The notes: a model not told the origin generated them from the letters alone. A stretch of 64,000 nt of DNA from Spirometra erinaceieuropaei (GCA_902702965.1 CACRXP010000427.1:25553-89552), one strand, 5' to 3'. Counted from the stretch's first letter, positions 49,496 through 63,177 are shown. Made by a program: numbers and translations.

Positions 49496-49637
49496 TATTT
49501 AAAGAAGAAGACGAATCGAGCACCGGAACAATTCGTTTATTATCCTGAGCTTTCAGACTCGTACAGGAGTCCATCGTCAGAGGTAGTGGCAGAAACAGGA
49601 CAAGCGGCAGTTATAAGGCACGTAGACCCAATCATCG
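49496..49637. repeat. Left 142-bp inverted arm at the assembly gap
   Basis: Perfect reverse complement of 50638-50779. It runs up to the first N. Open as ...TNRAPEQFVYYPELSDSYRS... in one frame, not recognised. Confidence 0.97.
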
Positions 49638-50637
49638 NNNNNNNNNNNNNNNNNNNNNNNNNNNNNNNNNNNNNNNNNNNNNNNNNNNNNNNNNNNNNNN
49701 NNNNNNNNNNNNNNNNNNNNNNNNNNNNNNNNNNNNNNNNNNNNNNNNNNNNNNNNNNNNNNNNNNNNNNNNNNNNNNNNNNNNNNNNNNNNNNNNNNNN
49801 NNNNNNNNNNNNNNNNNNNNNNNNNNNNNNNNNNNNNNNNNNNNNNNNNNNNNNNNNNNNNNNNNNNNNNNNNNNNNNNNNNNNNNNNNNNNNNNNNNNN
49901 NNNNNNNNNNNNNNNNNNNNNNNNNNNNNNNNNNNNNNNNNNNNNNNNNNNNNNNNNNNNNNNNNNNNNNNNNNNNNNNNNNNNNNNNNNNNNNNNNNNN
50001 NNNNNNNNNNNNNNNNNNNNNNNNNNNNNNNNNNNNNNNNNNNNNNNNNNNNNNNNNNNNNNNNNNNNNNNNNNNNNNNNNNNNNNNNNNNNNNNNNNNN
50101 NNNNNNNNNNNNNNNNNNNNNNNNNNNNNNNNNNNNNNNNNNNNNNNNNNNNNNNNNNNNNNNNNNNNNNNNNNNNNNNNNNNNNNNNNNNNNNNNNNNN
50201 NNNNNNNNNNNNNNNNNNNNNNNNNNNNNNNNNNNNNNNNNNNNNNNNNNNNNNNNNNNNNNNNNNNNNNNNNNNNNNNNNNNNNNNNNNNNNNNNNNNN
50301 NNNNNNNNNNNNNNNNNNNNNNNNNNNNNNNNNNNNNNNNNNNNNNNNNNNNNNNNNNNNNNNNNNNNNNNNNNNNNNNNNNNNNNNNNNNNNNNNNNNN
50401 NNNNNNNNNNNNNNNNNNNNNNNNNNNNNNNNNNNNNNNNNNNNNNNNNNNNNNNNNNNNNNNNNNNNNNNNNNNNNNNNNNNNNNNNNNNNNNNNNNNN
50501 NNNNNNNNNNNNNNNNNNNNNNNNNNNNNNNNNNNNNNNNNNNNNNNNNNNNNNNNNNNNNNNNNNNNNNNNNNNNNNNNNNNNNNNNNNNNNNNNNNNN
50601 NNNNNNNNNNNNNNNNNNNNNNNNNNNNNNNNNNNNN
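49638..50637. other. Assembly gap, exactly 1000 N
   Basis: A round-number gap, so its size is probably nominal. Open frames computed across it have no meaning. Confidence 1.
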
Positions 50638-50779
50638 CGATGATTGGGTCTACGTGCCTTATAACTGCCGCTTGTCCTGTTTCTGCCACTACCTCTGACG
50701 ATGGACTCCTGTACGAGTCTGAAAGCTCAGGATAATAAACGAATTGTTCCGGTGCTCGATTCGTCTTCTTCTTTAAATA
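50638..50779. repeat. Right 142-bp inverted arm at the assembly gap
   Basis: Perfect partner of 49496-49637. The similarity ends at AAATA/TATTT on the outer side. Either a large palindromic element fills the gap or one sequence was placed on both sides in assembly. Confidence 0.97.
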
Positions 50780-51350
50780 AGTTACACAGATTTTAATAGG
50801 TCGAATCATTGTGTGAATGTTAAGAGAGAATGCCCAGTTACTCAGTTGATAGTTAAAAATGAGGGAATCCTTCTACAGGTACAAATGTATAACATATGTT
50901 TTCTCTGATTTTTGAGCAATTAGATCCTAAAAAATAATCATGGGAATGTTACACTGGCCTGTGAGAAGAAAGATTGCAGAAGACAGAAAGCCGGAATTCA
51001 TCTTTTGACATTCAAAGTAAACGTGACTACTATCGATCCCATCAATCTTCTTAATTTGGAAAAATACAGTGTTTTTTTGATACTTTTGTCTGTAGAGACC
51101 TTTTTTCTCTTTGACTATCGTGGCAAATATATGGTAGGTTATTACGACTTTAACGAATGTGAAAAAAATAATATTTCAAAAAACAAAAATCTAAAAGGGA
51201 AAAATTTTGATAGGGCCTTCAATAGCATCAAGTCATTCGTAAGACATGCACAAAATGCATGCTACAATGGGTGTGCTATCTAGCGAACTGTTAGCCAAAA
51301 GAAGGAAATTTGTTTTTGATACGAAAAGATTACATGAGTAGAGTTGTAAT
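50780..51350. other. Intergenic DNA, no recognisable gene
   Basis: One 92-codon Lys/Asn/Phe-rich frame at 51005-51283 (+), unrecognised. Nothing else seen. Confidence 0.45.
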
Positions 51351-51354
51351 ATTA

Positions 51355-51580
51355 ATTAACATGCGCCATAATATTGCGGTATTACGGTCAAAGTAAGACG
51401 TCGAGTTTTAAACGCGTTTTTTTGGATGCCTGAAAAAATTCATACTCTGGTAAATGACTACTTAAGCATTATGATATTTTCCCATAAATGTACAAACATG
51501 TTCGTTCTTTTGCCCATTTGATAGCAAATTTCCCACTCAAAAACAGCATTTTTCGATTTCAAAAAGGTTCACATTAGGCC
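51355..51580. mobile_element. Possible decayed fragment of the foldback element family
   Basis: Phrases such as CCATAATATTGCGG, ACTCTGGTAAATGACTACTTA and ATATTTTCCCAT occur in the order of the foldback copies at 23-26 kb (compare ACTCTGCAAAAAATGACTAC near 23340). The similarity is weak and the inverted partner is not seen. Confidence 0.3.
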
Positions 51581-51679
51581 CGTGGAGCTCGAGATTAAGG
51601 TCTAAGGCATCAACTGACGACCAGGTCCCATAGTCTGGTCGGCGAGTGGTCTTCCAGCATAGTTAGTATTACCGATGTA

Positions 51680-51900
51680 AACGACGGGACAACGGGCCCG
51701 TGGTCAGTTAGTAGTGTTTGACTTTATGCACAAAGTTCATGCGTTTGAATCCCGGGTGCTTCAAACGATGATTTGGGTATGGTTGTGTGATAAGGAACAT
51801 TCCAGTCTTCCTACGCCTTATATCAGGTGCTGCAAACGATGATTTCGGTATGAATGTGTGATAAGGAACATTCCAGCCTTCCTAGTCCTCACCCGAAATT
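51680..51900 (+). mobile_element. Diverged tRNA-derived short element with an internal tandem duplication
   Basis: Plus-strand GGGACAACGGGCCCGTGGTCAG matches the leader/A-box region of the family, and GCGTTTGAATCCCGGGTGCTTC the B-box region. About 70 bp are then duplicated in tandem (GGTGCTTCAAACGATGATTT to ACATTCCAGTCTTCCT at 51745-51811, and again at 51825-51880). CTGACGA and GAAA are lost. Confidence 0.55.
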
Positions 51901-54330
51901 TTGTTCTGTATATATTGCTAATCACTATCCGATTGCCCACAGAGTTCTTGATCGAGCTCCAAAACACAACACGACGAGCAGGTTCTGTAACTCTATTAAT
52001 AAATAACCATATAACATAAAACCATAACTGTACAACGCCACACTCCTACATCATGCTCATAGGGAATTATAGAAAGGCACAGACGTTAAACAGAACGAGG
52101 AGTTGGTCACTATGATTGCGTTCTCCCCATCTACTTCATGATGGCTAATCTAAAGTGCTGGTTATTCTGACTAAAAGTTGAAAAAACACACTTGCCACGT
52201 GGCTGATTAATACTGTAACTGAGCACATGCAGTTTGCATGCATCAAATATCCGAATAACTTGCCTATATTTCGACCAGTGCGCTAATGATTCAACGACGA
52301 TCCGGTGCACGATTAGCCATTGAGTAAATATGCATTCGATTGGACTTCTTAAATCACAGGCACTTTGAAACTAACAAAACGAAGACATTTTTACTCAAAT
52401 AAACAAATGCTAAGCTACGGCCGTCAAAGCCTAAACTTGGAATGTTTTTCATTTTTTCGATATTTGGGACCCACAATGCAATAAACTGATATTACGTTCA
52501 AATGAATTGAGTTACTCGGTTAAAAACTGTTGTAAGTAAATAACTAGCTTCCATACATCAAAGCAATGCGAACTAATAGAATGATGTTAAGGCGAAGTCC
52601 AGCACTTAAGGGTTAAATAAGCTCTGATGACTCTCAAGTGCTTGGAGTTAGACTCACATCCAAGTCGAGCGGAATACATAAAATGTCTGAGATAACCTAG
52701 ACAGATTTAACTTACCTTTGAAGTTGCCGACTGAACGGAATGCAGAGGATGCGTAGTTAAGGGCAAAAACAAAAGTAACTTGAGCCATTTTTAAATATGT
52801 CGAACATATTGCGAGAAAACTGTTCACATTATTTATTGACATAAATACCCATGTTCGGAAATATCGAAGAATACCATATATTTACAAATATTAAGCGATT
52901 TCTGACTGTGCACATTCGCAGTGACGAAAACGTCGTTGGGTTTTAGTTTGCGTTTGAATCATTTTTCCCCCAACAAATATTTTTGTGCTAAGAATAGCTT
53001 TGCAACAGTTTTGGAGAAAATTTTCGATTCATGAAAGAGGTCAGGGCTCGCGAAATATATGCTGAAATTTGTAGTTGGTTTTTAAAAGTGAAGGCATTAT
53101 CAAGCGTATACGTAGTAAGACCGACGAGCCCAGTGACTCTTTTAATCCTAATAGTAACGTCGGCCAGCTTCATGGGCAATATTTACAGGAAAATATTACT
53201 ATTTGACAAGGCACCTGCAACCATATTATTTAAATAGTTACGCAGAGGAACGTTTTGCCTGGAAGAAGGGGACACAAAGTTCATACTTTATGTGCAAATC
53301 TGAAAACGTTTTCATCTTAAAAATAATTAGTATGACAAGTGCTGTTCATGTTTTCTGGTATGATTTTCCGTAAGTCGTACGTATAACAGACATACTTATG
53401 TGCCCAAGTAGATGCATTCATGAAAAGCGTTCAGAGTTTCTCAGCGCATCGCTTCATGGATTTGATGTCCGATCGGTGAACAAATACCCCTATATGTCCC
53501 CTACTAGAGACTGCAGGACAAAATATACATCAGAAAAACTACAATGCCCTTTTCCTTTAAGCAGTTTTATAAACCATGGATTAACTTGCAACATAATCCT
53601 GAGGTACAGCAGAACACTTGGAGAAGCAGTATAATGTTGATTCACACTCGTGGTCCAGTGAAGTGCTTTTACTGTTTCCAGGTTAGGAAGACAGGTAACG
53701 GGCTTATAACTTTCACATGGCGATACCCGTAATACGTCAGACAACAAAACGTAATCCGCACAACTAGAAGTAAAGTTGTCTGTGCAAATTCTACCGGTTA
53801 AGTGAGACACAAGTTGACTTATATCTAAAAAACTAGCGATGTCTTAACTATCCAGGCCGACAAAGGGTAAATAAAGTCTCTAGTAAAAAGACATGACAAA
53901 AAGAAACTAAGAAAAATGCTCAAATGCTGAAATTAAATATCACAAGCATTGTTTATAAAGCTAAAGTTGAACACGTACCACAAAAGGGTGAGTGAATTAA
54001 TGAGAAATTTTATAAAATTGGTGTGCTATGATGCTCGACGGAAGAAATATGTTAGCGTAAACGCCCAATGAATGCAGTGCAATCCCATGATAGAAACTAG
54101 TTTAAACCAAGTTCAGAAGAACAGTCTACTTTTGATAAATTCTCGTTAGGCCAGTACATTTATATGGGAATGGAGTAGAAGTGAAAACACATCAGTGACT
54201 AGAAAATCGACCAAAGTTCGTCCTTAAATAGAGGCGGCTTGTGGGAATATGAAGGGGGAAGGGGGTAATAACAGTCAATGCCAGGGACAAGGTGGGAGCG
54301 GAAGAGCGCGGAGAGTTGCATGGTTAGGCG
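51901..54330. other. Intergenic DNA, no recognisable gene
   Basis: AT-rich with short frames on both strands (up to about 106 codons at 53490-53810, minus); nothing recognised. Confidence 0.5.
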
Positions 54331-54335
54331 ACTTG

Positions 54336-54901
54336 TTACCACGGTAGGTGCGGAGCCTGAGCGTGGTTCTTCTGCGCGCACAAGATCGGGTTTCGCAACC
54401 TAATGACGACTCCTTCTGCTGTCGCTAACAGGCGCTGACCCATTAGCTTAGAGTACCTCAGCGAGATCCTATAAATCGTACGCGAATTTCCTCGGGGATC
54501 CATACGATGTCCGGAATCAACAGCATGCGCGAGAATGACGCTGTTCACAGCCATGCGGGAAGTTGTACTTGTATTCTCTTGGATGGTTGCTGACTCGTAC
54601 GACCAATATAACCTGCTACACAGGAGCAAGTAAACGAGTACATGCACACTAAGTTGATCTGATTTGGCAACCTTTCTTTGCCTTTTTCCGTGTAAAATAG
54701 GGTTAGTGAGAGTAATGTTTGAACCCTTGCTGCTAGACCGGTTCGCAAGACAGCTTGTCCAAGCCGTCTTCCCCGAAGTTCGCTCGCAGCGTCCCCTTTG
54801 AAACCGAATTTCTGCAAAAATACGTCTGCACCAGGCTTACGGTAGAGGACTCGTGCAGGGCGTTTTAAATCTGATCTGTTATGTGGTATTCCCCGTAGCA
54901 T
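54336..54901 (-). pseudogene. Penelope-like element relic, linker and GIY-YIG region, frameshifted
   Basis: Minus-strand frames give GIPHNRSDLKRPARVLYR and AARVQTLLSLTLFYTEKGKE, then the GIY-YIG core NQINLVCMYSFTCSC and AGYIGRTSQQPSKRIQVQLP. After a frameshift near 54555 follow SVILAHAVDSGHRMDP and RLLATAEGVVIRLRNPILC, and a stop at 54336-54338. The C.Y.FTC.C...YIGRT...H..DSGH...EG..IR...P.LC order matches the copy at 42 kb, but the sequence is far diverged, so it is a different Penelope lineage. RT motifs are not visible. Confidence 0.8.
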
Positions 54902-54909
54902 TCCCTACT

Positions 54910-57900
54910 TGATTGGGTTTGCCCTGTCATCTGCCCTTCCAAGAATTTAAAATTTGGCTTTTCATCTCGCCGGCCTTTTTAAGACCCTGCGAATTCTGGG
55001 AAATTCGCATGGTCAAATTTGTAAGTGCTAGGAGGATGTCAGTTCGAACTTCACGAGCGGCGATGTCTACCATGTGCCCTACAGGATGACGAGCGCAGGG
55101 CGGGGACTTGCGCACATCTGCCGCACTCTCTCCTCTCTCACCTACCTAGACTCGGTGGCATGACAGGTTCAGGTGGGATCTAGCACAGTGGCTTAGAAAA
55201 AAAAATTAAACAGCCCTTCTACGCGTGTCATACACGACTTAGTCAATGTGCGTTAGACCGGTTTTTATGGAAACAAGGGGTCAGCTCCGATTCCATCTGA
55301 GTGACAGTGTCATATAGGATAGGGGAATACCATACTAACAGCACAGATACCGAACCAAGAGTCCATACACGCATGGTTCGCCGATATTCTGTCACCGTAT
55401 AGCGCAGATGCGAGGGTTTCGGCTCGTCAATGGGTTCTACAGCATGCCCCGTCTGTTTTCTGGTAAATAATACAATTTAGAAATCAAATAAACTCATCTT
55501 CTTCAAGTTCGTGGTTAATTTCTGAGGAACTTAAAAGGCGAAAATTTCTAAACTGGAGTATCTATCAGAAAACAGACATGGAACGCTGGGGGAACCACTG
55601 AAGAGCCGAAACCCTCGCAGTTGCGCCATAGAGCGGCAGAATATTGACGAAACACGCGTGAAGGGATTTTTGGTTAGTGCCTCTGCTATTAACCTTAAGT
55701 GTACTACTAGTTGCCTGTCGGCAGTTAATGAGTATTACGCGGTTACCCGCTGTGGCTGATGGAATTCGACCCAAATATTCATGCACAAAAATCTCGGTCC
55801 GAGCCTACAGACCTTGGAAAAACTGATTTACTCTAAGTTCGTAGTTAATTTTTGAGGAAATTAAAAAGCGAGAGTGTCATAGAGACCACAAAAAAAGAAA
55901 GCTACCGAGCCTTTGGGGGCCGAGTTATCCCGCCGTTTGGCATACTCCAAGTCACGAGTTCTACAATGTTATCATATATTTAAACACATGAGGTTTGTTA
56001 TTGTGGGAAATGCGCTGAATAAGCGTGGGAATGGGATCCCAAATGTGATCTGAATTACCACTTTTCTTTGGGGATTCTCGAGTAGCACCGTTCATGTTAC
56101 CCCTAAAGTGCAACAACTGACCTCTTATACGAGCAGGTCCTGCAGTTGTCTTTAAAAATATGGGAATATTTTCTGCCTCACGAGCTATCCTACTCATTTG
56201 CTGGCAAAAGTGAATCAGCAATTCGAGATCATTCGGCTTTGCAAACTTTCGGTGAATTGCAATCTCTCTCAGCATTTTTCAAGTCATTCCGCGCCACACC
56301 TGGCTGGTTATTAAGGCCTTATGATGAAACCTTATATTTTTTTGCCGATTCAAATTACCTTCCGTCCGCTCCTGTCAACTACTATATTATTCTTTTCTCA
56401 AGCCATCATCTTCCGGTAAAATGGTTATTTTCAAACTCACCAGGTCTCTATCGATTTTGGCTTGTGGATGTTTATTTTAAAGGTTCATGAGCAGAAACCT
56501 GCGTTCCTTACTCCTCGATTTAGCTTACTCTACTTCATTTTGGGCGACTTTTAGAGATCAGTTGGTGAATGGGGCAATTGATAAACGTTTTATAGAATAA
56601 TTCGCCAGACATTAAGGTTGAATAGTTTGTGGGTTGCAAACGTTAGACCCGAATAAAACACCCTAACAAAGGTTCAATCTTAGCATAAAAATACAAGTAA
56701 TGCGCATTTCATTAGGTTTTGCTCTGACCTCTTTGTCTGTTTTTACCTGAAGGTTTCTTAAGTGACGGAGTGGTGATAAATGGCCTTATGCCCTGGGTTA
56801 TTGAGGTTTACCTCTTAGCCGTTGCAGAACACATATAGCTTCCCAATACAACAGTATAATTCGCATGGAAGTCAGTAAGAGGATAGTAAAAAAGTAATAA
56901 ATAATTTAAGCCAGTCACTAACAATCCTCGACCTTTGAAACCTGGAATCAGAGATGATGCAACAGCCAAAATCGCAGTGATTAGAGTTCAAAAAAGCTGC
57001 TAAATCGCGTGACCAGTGGGGTAAACATTCGAATAACAACAGTATGCCGATGAGCCAAAATTTAATGACCAATGTTCCCCAATATCCTAGGGAATTTCAG
57101 CAGACTGCCTGCATACAAGAGATAGATGATCATACTTGATTTGATTACGTTGGTGTGATGAAATAATAAATGAACAAAGCCATGCTTTACTGACACTGAC
57201 CTTTCCAAGCGAGGAAATATCAAACGTTCCTGACAAAGTTCAGCACCGGAATTCGGACGTTTGGAGAAATTCATGGCCAGAGGAAGTCTGAACGCCTGCG
57301 GGAACGTCTGCGAATACCAAGTTATGCTGTACACACTGCACGTTGAACATCAAAACTCTTTTCTGTCAGGAATAAAGAGTTGCTGTTAAAGGCCTCTTCA
57401 TAATACTGCACCATTGCTTTATTTTTGAATTTTCAAGACCAAATCCTATAAGTATGACTCATTTTGGCATATTCAGTCTCCTAGAAGGTATGCAATTAGT
57501 TTGCAATAACTGTACTATAACAATTTCTTAAACGACCCGGTATGTAGCGTTTGCACAATCGTCTGATCAGCGCGGTTATCTCATCGACGATCATGGAATT
57601 ACTTCTCCACGTGTCCATGTCAAAGTATTCGTCTGCTTACAAAATCCTCACTCTCTATGTGAAACCAAGATCCGGATTAAAAATGCGCTTCAAGAAACTT
57701 CGACAACCGACTCGCACAAGCTGTTTCCTATTTCGCGCAAAAAAGACACATGAGCGATGATTTGGACATTTTTGCTATACAAATTAAAGAGATGAAGTAT
57801 ACTTTCTAACAAGACGCCACTTTTTTGATTTACAGTACATTATCCGCAGGGAGCATCAACTTCAATTGTACACCGGGGCAGTTGAGTCTGGTCTGAATGA

Positions 57901-60900
57901 CGTCGAAGTTATTCAGCGTCCTCTGCCGCTACTCGCAATGTAGGAATAAGATTAACGTGGCCATGTGGCTTAAATTAATATGAATGACGTGAGAAGATAA
58001 CGCAAAGTATGAAAAGCAAACAAGCATTTTTGTTGTATGGCATAACGTTCGTTTCGGTTACGCATATTTGTTGTCCACCACCCACGCCTTTCCGCCATTG
58101 CTACTAAAATATTCAAAAGCACCTTTCGCGTTCGCAATATCGGTTTGATTTTTGAAATAACTCTATAGAGTGGGGGTTTGGAAGACGAAGAAGGTGAGTC
58201 ACGGGATTTTTTTACTGACGGTCAGCAATTACTGGTATCTTGCAAATAGTAACCAAAGTCAAGAATCCTTGAAAACGAACATGAGGGCTGCAGATACTTT
58301 TCTCATCCTACCGGCCGGAATCAAATAAGGATGACGCGGAAGCAGGCTGAGTACTAAAAAAGCATGTACTTGCCTACATTTACAAGTTTTATTAAGAAAA
58401 AGCATGGTTATTGAGACGATAACAGAGACAAGACAACCTGTTCGACAAAAACACAAGTTGAGAACGGCAGTTTGAGAAGCAGGCAGATATTAAAAAACGA
58501 TTGCTACTAACGTCACTTAGGCTCCAGAATCTCGCAGTGACAAGCGTCGCTACTTCTATTTACAAAATGGACGCTTTTCGTAAAAGCTAATGTGCGTCGC
58601 AGCGTGGCGACTTCAATTCTTTGCATGCTTTGTTACCTTTCTGAGACTGATATTGAATAACAACAAGATTAGTTCACTGTTACGTCCACCAGTTGACAAC
58701 GGCTACGACATGACCGAAGTCATTCAGTTCTCTAAGCTGATCTTATTAATCTTTTGGCTGGCGTTAGTCCGTTTTTATGCTTATGTAGCAGCCTGAACAC
58801 AAACGATAGCTCGTAAAAGTTTATTTATTTCAGCTCATCTTTTGTTGGGATTTAAAGGCCCAATGTAAAAATGCTAAAGATAGTCTAGGTTATGTAGGTG
58901 AATTTGGTGATATCCTAGGTATATTTATTCTGACTAAAGCAGAAGTCGATTTAGCCTTTTATTACATAGTACTGAGAGTCGAATAGCAAATTAATAGGTT
59001 TGTATGCTTAATTTGACGACTTTATTGCTGTCCATTTTTTGCCGCTGTTGTTGAGTAAAAGTCAAAAATTCGACTTTTAAGCATATTTAACCAAATTTTA
59101 GCCGGAAAGTTTAACGAGCATTTAAAACAAAATAATGGTGATATTTCTGAGTAGGGCAGTGATAACCGCAGCGGACAAGTAATATTTTGGCATTTCAACC
59201 TTGTCCGAGGATGTCGCATCGAGCACGCGGACAGGAGTAGTTATCTTAGATGCACGGAATTGCGCTTGTTTATTATACTAGAATTCGTCTTCATGGCTTG
59301 GATTTCCTTATGTTTCTACTTTCAAAAGATTCAAATGATATTTTTCAAAATGAAACGTGAAATCTGGTTGCCGTTTCGGAAATAGACACTAGAATTGTTA
59401 CCGGCCATTATCATTTCTCTCCAACTTCGAAAATCAGCATCAATTTCCAAGGAGGGATATTATATTAAGGGTTTGGTCATTCAGCCAAACGCCTGGAACG
59501 ACATAAGAGCGCATGAATCTGACATAACTGGGATGGTGTTATGGAAATCAGCTCATCGTAAAGAGAGGAATAAACCTTTTATACCACTTCATGCAAAATA
59601 CCATGGCATTCGGGCGTTCTGTTGAACTTCTCCAAAGCAAAACTAAATCTGTCTTTAAAACCACGTTTTACAGCTGAGCCTCAAGGGTTACAGGGTATCG
59701 TTTTGCATATAAGAAGTCTTTAGGGATCTACGTCGACTTCTTACGAAGTTTCTAGAAAGTAATATCTCCAAACGATTTTCCCTAAACGTTTCGACTTAAA
59801 CCCCTAAAATATATCCCTGATCCAGTGCGACATTGCGATTTTTGGGTGTATTACATTGTAGGATAAAACAGGGGCATTGAAGGACAGTTTAGACTTATAG
59901 AAAATTGACTCAAGATTTTTTGAAAGACTGCCTATTGCCCCCGAATAGACTGAACAAGCACAGCTGACTGCAATCCCAAACGACATTCTGCAGTCTTCTA
60001 ACGGCATTATTGTTTGATAGCCTCAAGAGTTTGAGGCAAAATGCCGCAGGTTTACAGGCACCACCTAACCAAGAGCTGCTAGGTATTAAATTGAAATATG
60101 AGAATTAAGGAGGTGGAGGAAATCACCGCATATGTTGTGAAGTTCATTAACAATTTCAATAGGTATCGACCTTTAAAAAGATAAGGACTCTATGATCGTC
60201 AATGATCTTCATATTTGCTCCCTGCCATCATGAATGTAATAATCTCGATTCGTAAGTCATTAGGCAATCGGTTCTCCCATAAGCCCTTAATATTTCCTTG
60301 CGAGTAAATTTGCCTCAGTCTAAGAAGACAGACTGCGTCAAGACAAGGGAATTAAATCGGAGTACAGATAAAAATGAAGATAAAGGTCTGATGAAAAATT
60401 GAGAGCGGTATTCTACAGACAGTGATCTGTTCGCTACAGGGCAAAAAGTTAATTTCCACAATGGAGCTGCATCTTTCCTCTACTGACCAGTTCCTCACTG
60501 ACGTCGGAAAAACATGGGAAAATATAAAAATTGATCCCCAGGCCAATGTTACGGTCTCTGGTCAGAAACCAACGAATTAGGAGAAAACTTAATAAGGAAA
60601 AAGTAACATCAATCTGACGCCAGACGATCCGATTAGAAAGCGTTTTATGACGCTCATTTGGGGAGTACACTCCAGTGAGACTTCAGTTAGATCAAAACAG
60701 GTTAATGGTATAGTACGATTTAACAAAATTGTTTGCATGAAAAACTGTTCATTAGTATGTTTTCCACAAACAGTCATCGACAAACAGGTAGCTCAAGGGG
60801 CAGAAAGGGATTCATCGCTCAGCATAAGAATGATTAACCTATTTTTTTCCTAGTAACCACCTCGACTAGCAGTTCGGGCATTGTGTAAAGTTAACAAACC

Positions 60901-62220
60901 AGAATTTCTGGGTCCCCAAATCACTTCTTTGTTTACTGTCCAGCATGAATTATTTTAGTTGGCTTTTGATCACTTGGAGAGGTTACTAGATTTTTTGATC
61001 CACGACATCAGCTGAACAGGTTGTCACACGTGAAGCTGCTTCGAATTTTGCAGAATGCATCAGACGTTCCGCGGTTTATTTGAAAAACTGATAATCTTCT
61101 AAGCAGCTAGAGCTGCCGACCAGTATTATACCTATTTACATTTGCGATAGCAGTCACCAAGGTTGTGCCACCACACCGTGAATAGCCGTCCAGCATCGCA
61201 GTCGGCCGGTGGCAGTCACACGAGTGCAGCAAAAACAGTTGGCACACCGGTCTTACAAATCGTTTACCACAGGGCCAAATGTGCACTTGAGGTCAACCAT
61301 CCCCACAGCAGCCCGTTTTCTGTCACCGTAGCAAGCCAGAGACGGGCTTGGGCGAGGTGACATCATAAAGTGTTTCGCTGCAGGCCAGTGCATCACGTGG
61401 CCGACCAACATGACTTTGGCCGGTCAAGTTCCTCCCCATCTATACGGTGCTTCGCCGTAAATTCGACGATGTTTGTTTTGATGTCAGCTCCACTGGCCAA
61501 GCATCAGAACATCGGGGTTTTATTCAGTTAAATCAACTTGAATTGGTTAGGCGTGATGGTTTTCCATACACCAAGCTATATCCGAGTACAGTAAATGCAG
61601 TGCCTTGACAGATTTCGATGGACCTTCCTAACTTATTGCCCCTATTAATAGGCTTGAACATAAACATCTTTATCTTTGACACCCGCATCTCCACATGGAA
61701 GCTGTGTAAATGGATATGTTGTTCGTCATATGACTTCTGTGAGCATACCTGAATGAAACTTCCCACTGATTCGGTAGTTGTAGTCTACAACTGATCCCGG
61801 CTAAAATTCAATAACAATTATCTTTCAATTTTTGTTTGAAAGATGAGATTACGACGACATGAATACGAAAGCCGATGTATAAAAGTGAAATATAACCTTT
61901 GGCAGGATATCAAATACCCGCCATGTATACAAGGACCCCTTCTAAGTCTTCAATTGACTTAAAATCCACATTCACAGTCTCATTGGACTCGACATGTCGC
62001 GTTTGCAACCAGCTTTATGACTCGCTTTTGTGATTGAGATGCAGGATATTATTTATTTCAGGTGCAAAATTCTTAATAATGTAAACGACTGAGATTGAAA
62101 AAGCGGAGCAAATTTAATGGAATTTAAGGGTGGGCAGGTTCAACCACTGGCCGCATAACTGTCGCTTCAACACTTACAGTTCTCCCATCCCTGCTGTTGG
62201 ACTGAATTATGAATAATTGT
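54910..62220. other. Intergenic DNA, no recognisable gene
   Basis: Frames are all under about 115 codons and scattered over both strands; none matches a family I know. No RNA gene or clear repeat was recognised in this 7.3 kb. Confidence 0.45.
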
Positions 62221-62229
62221 TCTGACACA

Positions 62230-62310
62230 ATAACATCATCGACAAAGAAAAGGAAACTGGAATGACCATTTCAGGCTTGTTAGCCGTCGTCAGCCAGTCT
62301 ATATTACATG
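62230..62310 (-). mobile_element. tRNA-derived short element, partial copy with intact hammerhead-like core
   Basis: The minus strand carries CTGACGA (complement of 62287-62293), stem II GGCT-AACA-AGCC, GAAA (complement of 62269-62272), TGG...CCA and a GTT triplet. The tRNA-like part is missing or replaced. The surrounding sequence also contains a tail-like piece (GGACCCTAAGGCACGACAGG) near 62341. Confidence 0.6.
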
Positions 62311-63177
62311 CCGCTCTGTGGCTATTGGTTAGGCTCAGGAGAGGACCCTAAGGCACGACAGGACGTGTAAGCGTCCCTCTACCATTGTTTTCGGCATATT
62401 GGATTTTAGATTTCACTTGAATCTAATGCAATGTCAGCGGTCTCTACTCCGTTAGCTCCATGCTGCCTCCGTAACTTCTCGTGGAAAGTTCGTCTAAAAA
62501 ATTCCATGACCACTCCTTCTCTTTCCTTAATGCAAAGTTAGTGTGATTTATATAGATGTTGTTCGAAATCTAAAAGCCCCAAACTGGGTTTTCTGATTGA
62601 ATACAAGTATAATTACTATGTAAGGAATGTAAGTTCAAACTTCATTTTATCTACCAGTGAAGGAAATCCACAGGCCAAAGCTGAAAAATAAATGATTCAA
62701 AGGAGGAAGGAGGAAGTTAACTTTCCACTGCATACGAATACGTTGCAGAACTTGCCGTCGATTGGCACCGAGCCAGTCATTCTCATACCCTCATCGCAAT
62801 GGGCGCGTACGATGTGGTACGTGGCAGGGCCGTCTATCATTTGGATAACCCGATTAAAGCCAACCGCCACCCAATACAGCTGGCTGCCGTTTTTCAAAGA
62901 ATTTAAACCCATTCCATCCTAGGTCTGCCTCTCTAATGGTACCTGGCTGCGTACTGGATGTTTATTTCTAAAAAAATGCATTTAAGATGTCCCCGTTATT
63001 TCGGGAAAAAGCGTTTCAACGTCACAAGAACTGACCATTCAAAAGATGATAAAACCGCCATAATGTATACACGATCAGCAAAATTATGCGTCTTTTTCCT
63101 TCATTTTTAGTCACAATTTCTGTAAATACAGCTTAAATTGTCGTAAAAATTGGACTAGTTTTGAGAGAAGGGACACA
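62311..63177. other. Intergenic DNA, no recognisable gene
   Basis: A 76-codon (+) and a 71-codon (-) frame overlap at about 62690-62920 and are not recognised. Nothing else seen. Confidence 0.45.

Noticed and set aside
49487..50809. Two open frames of about 400 codons on opposite strands
   Set aside because: They consist almost wholly of Ns from the 1000-base gap; only the short palindromic edges are real sequence.
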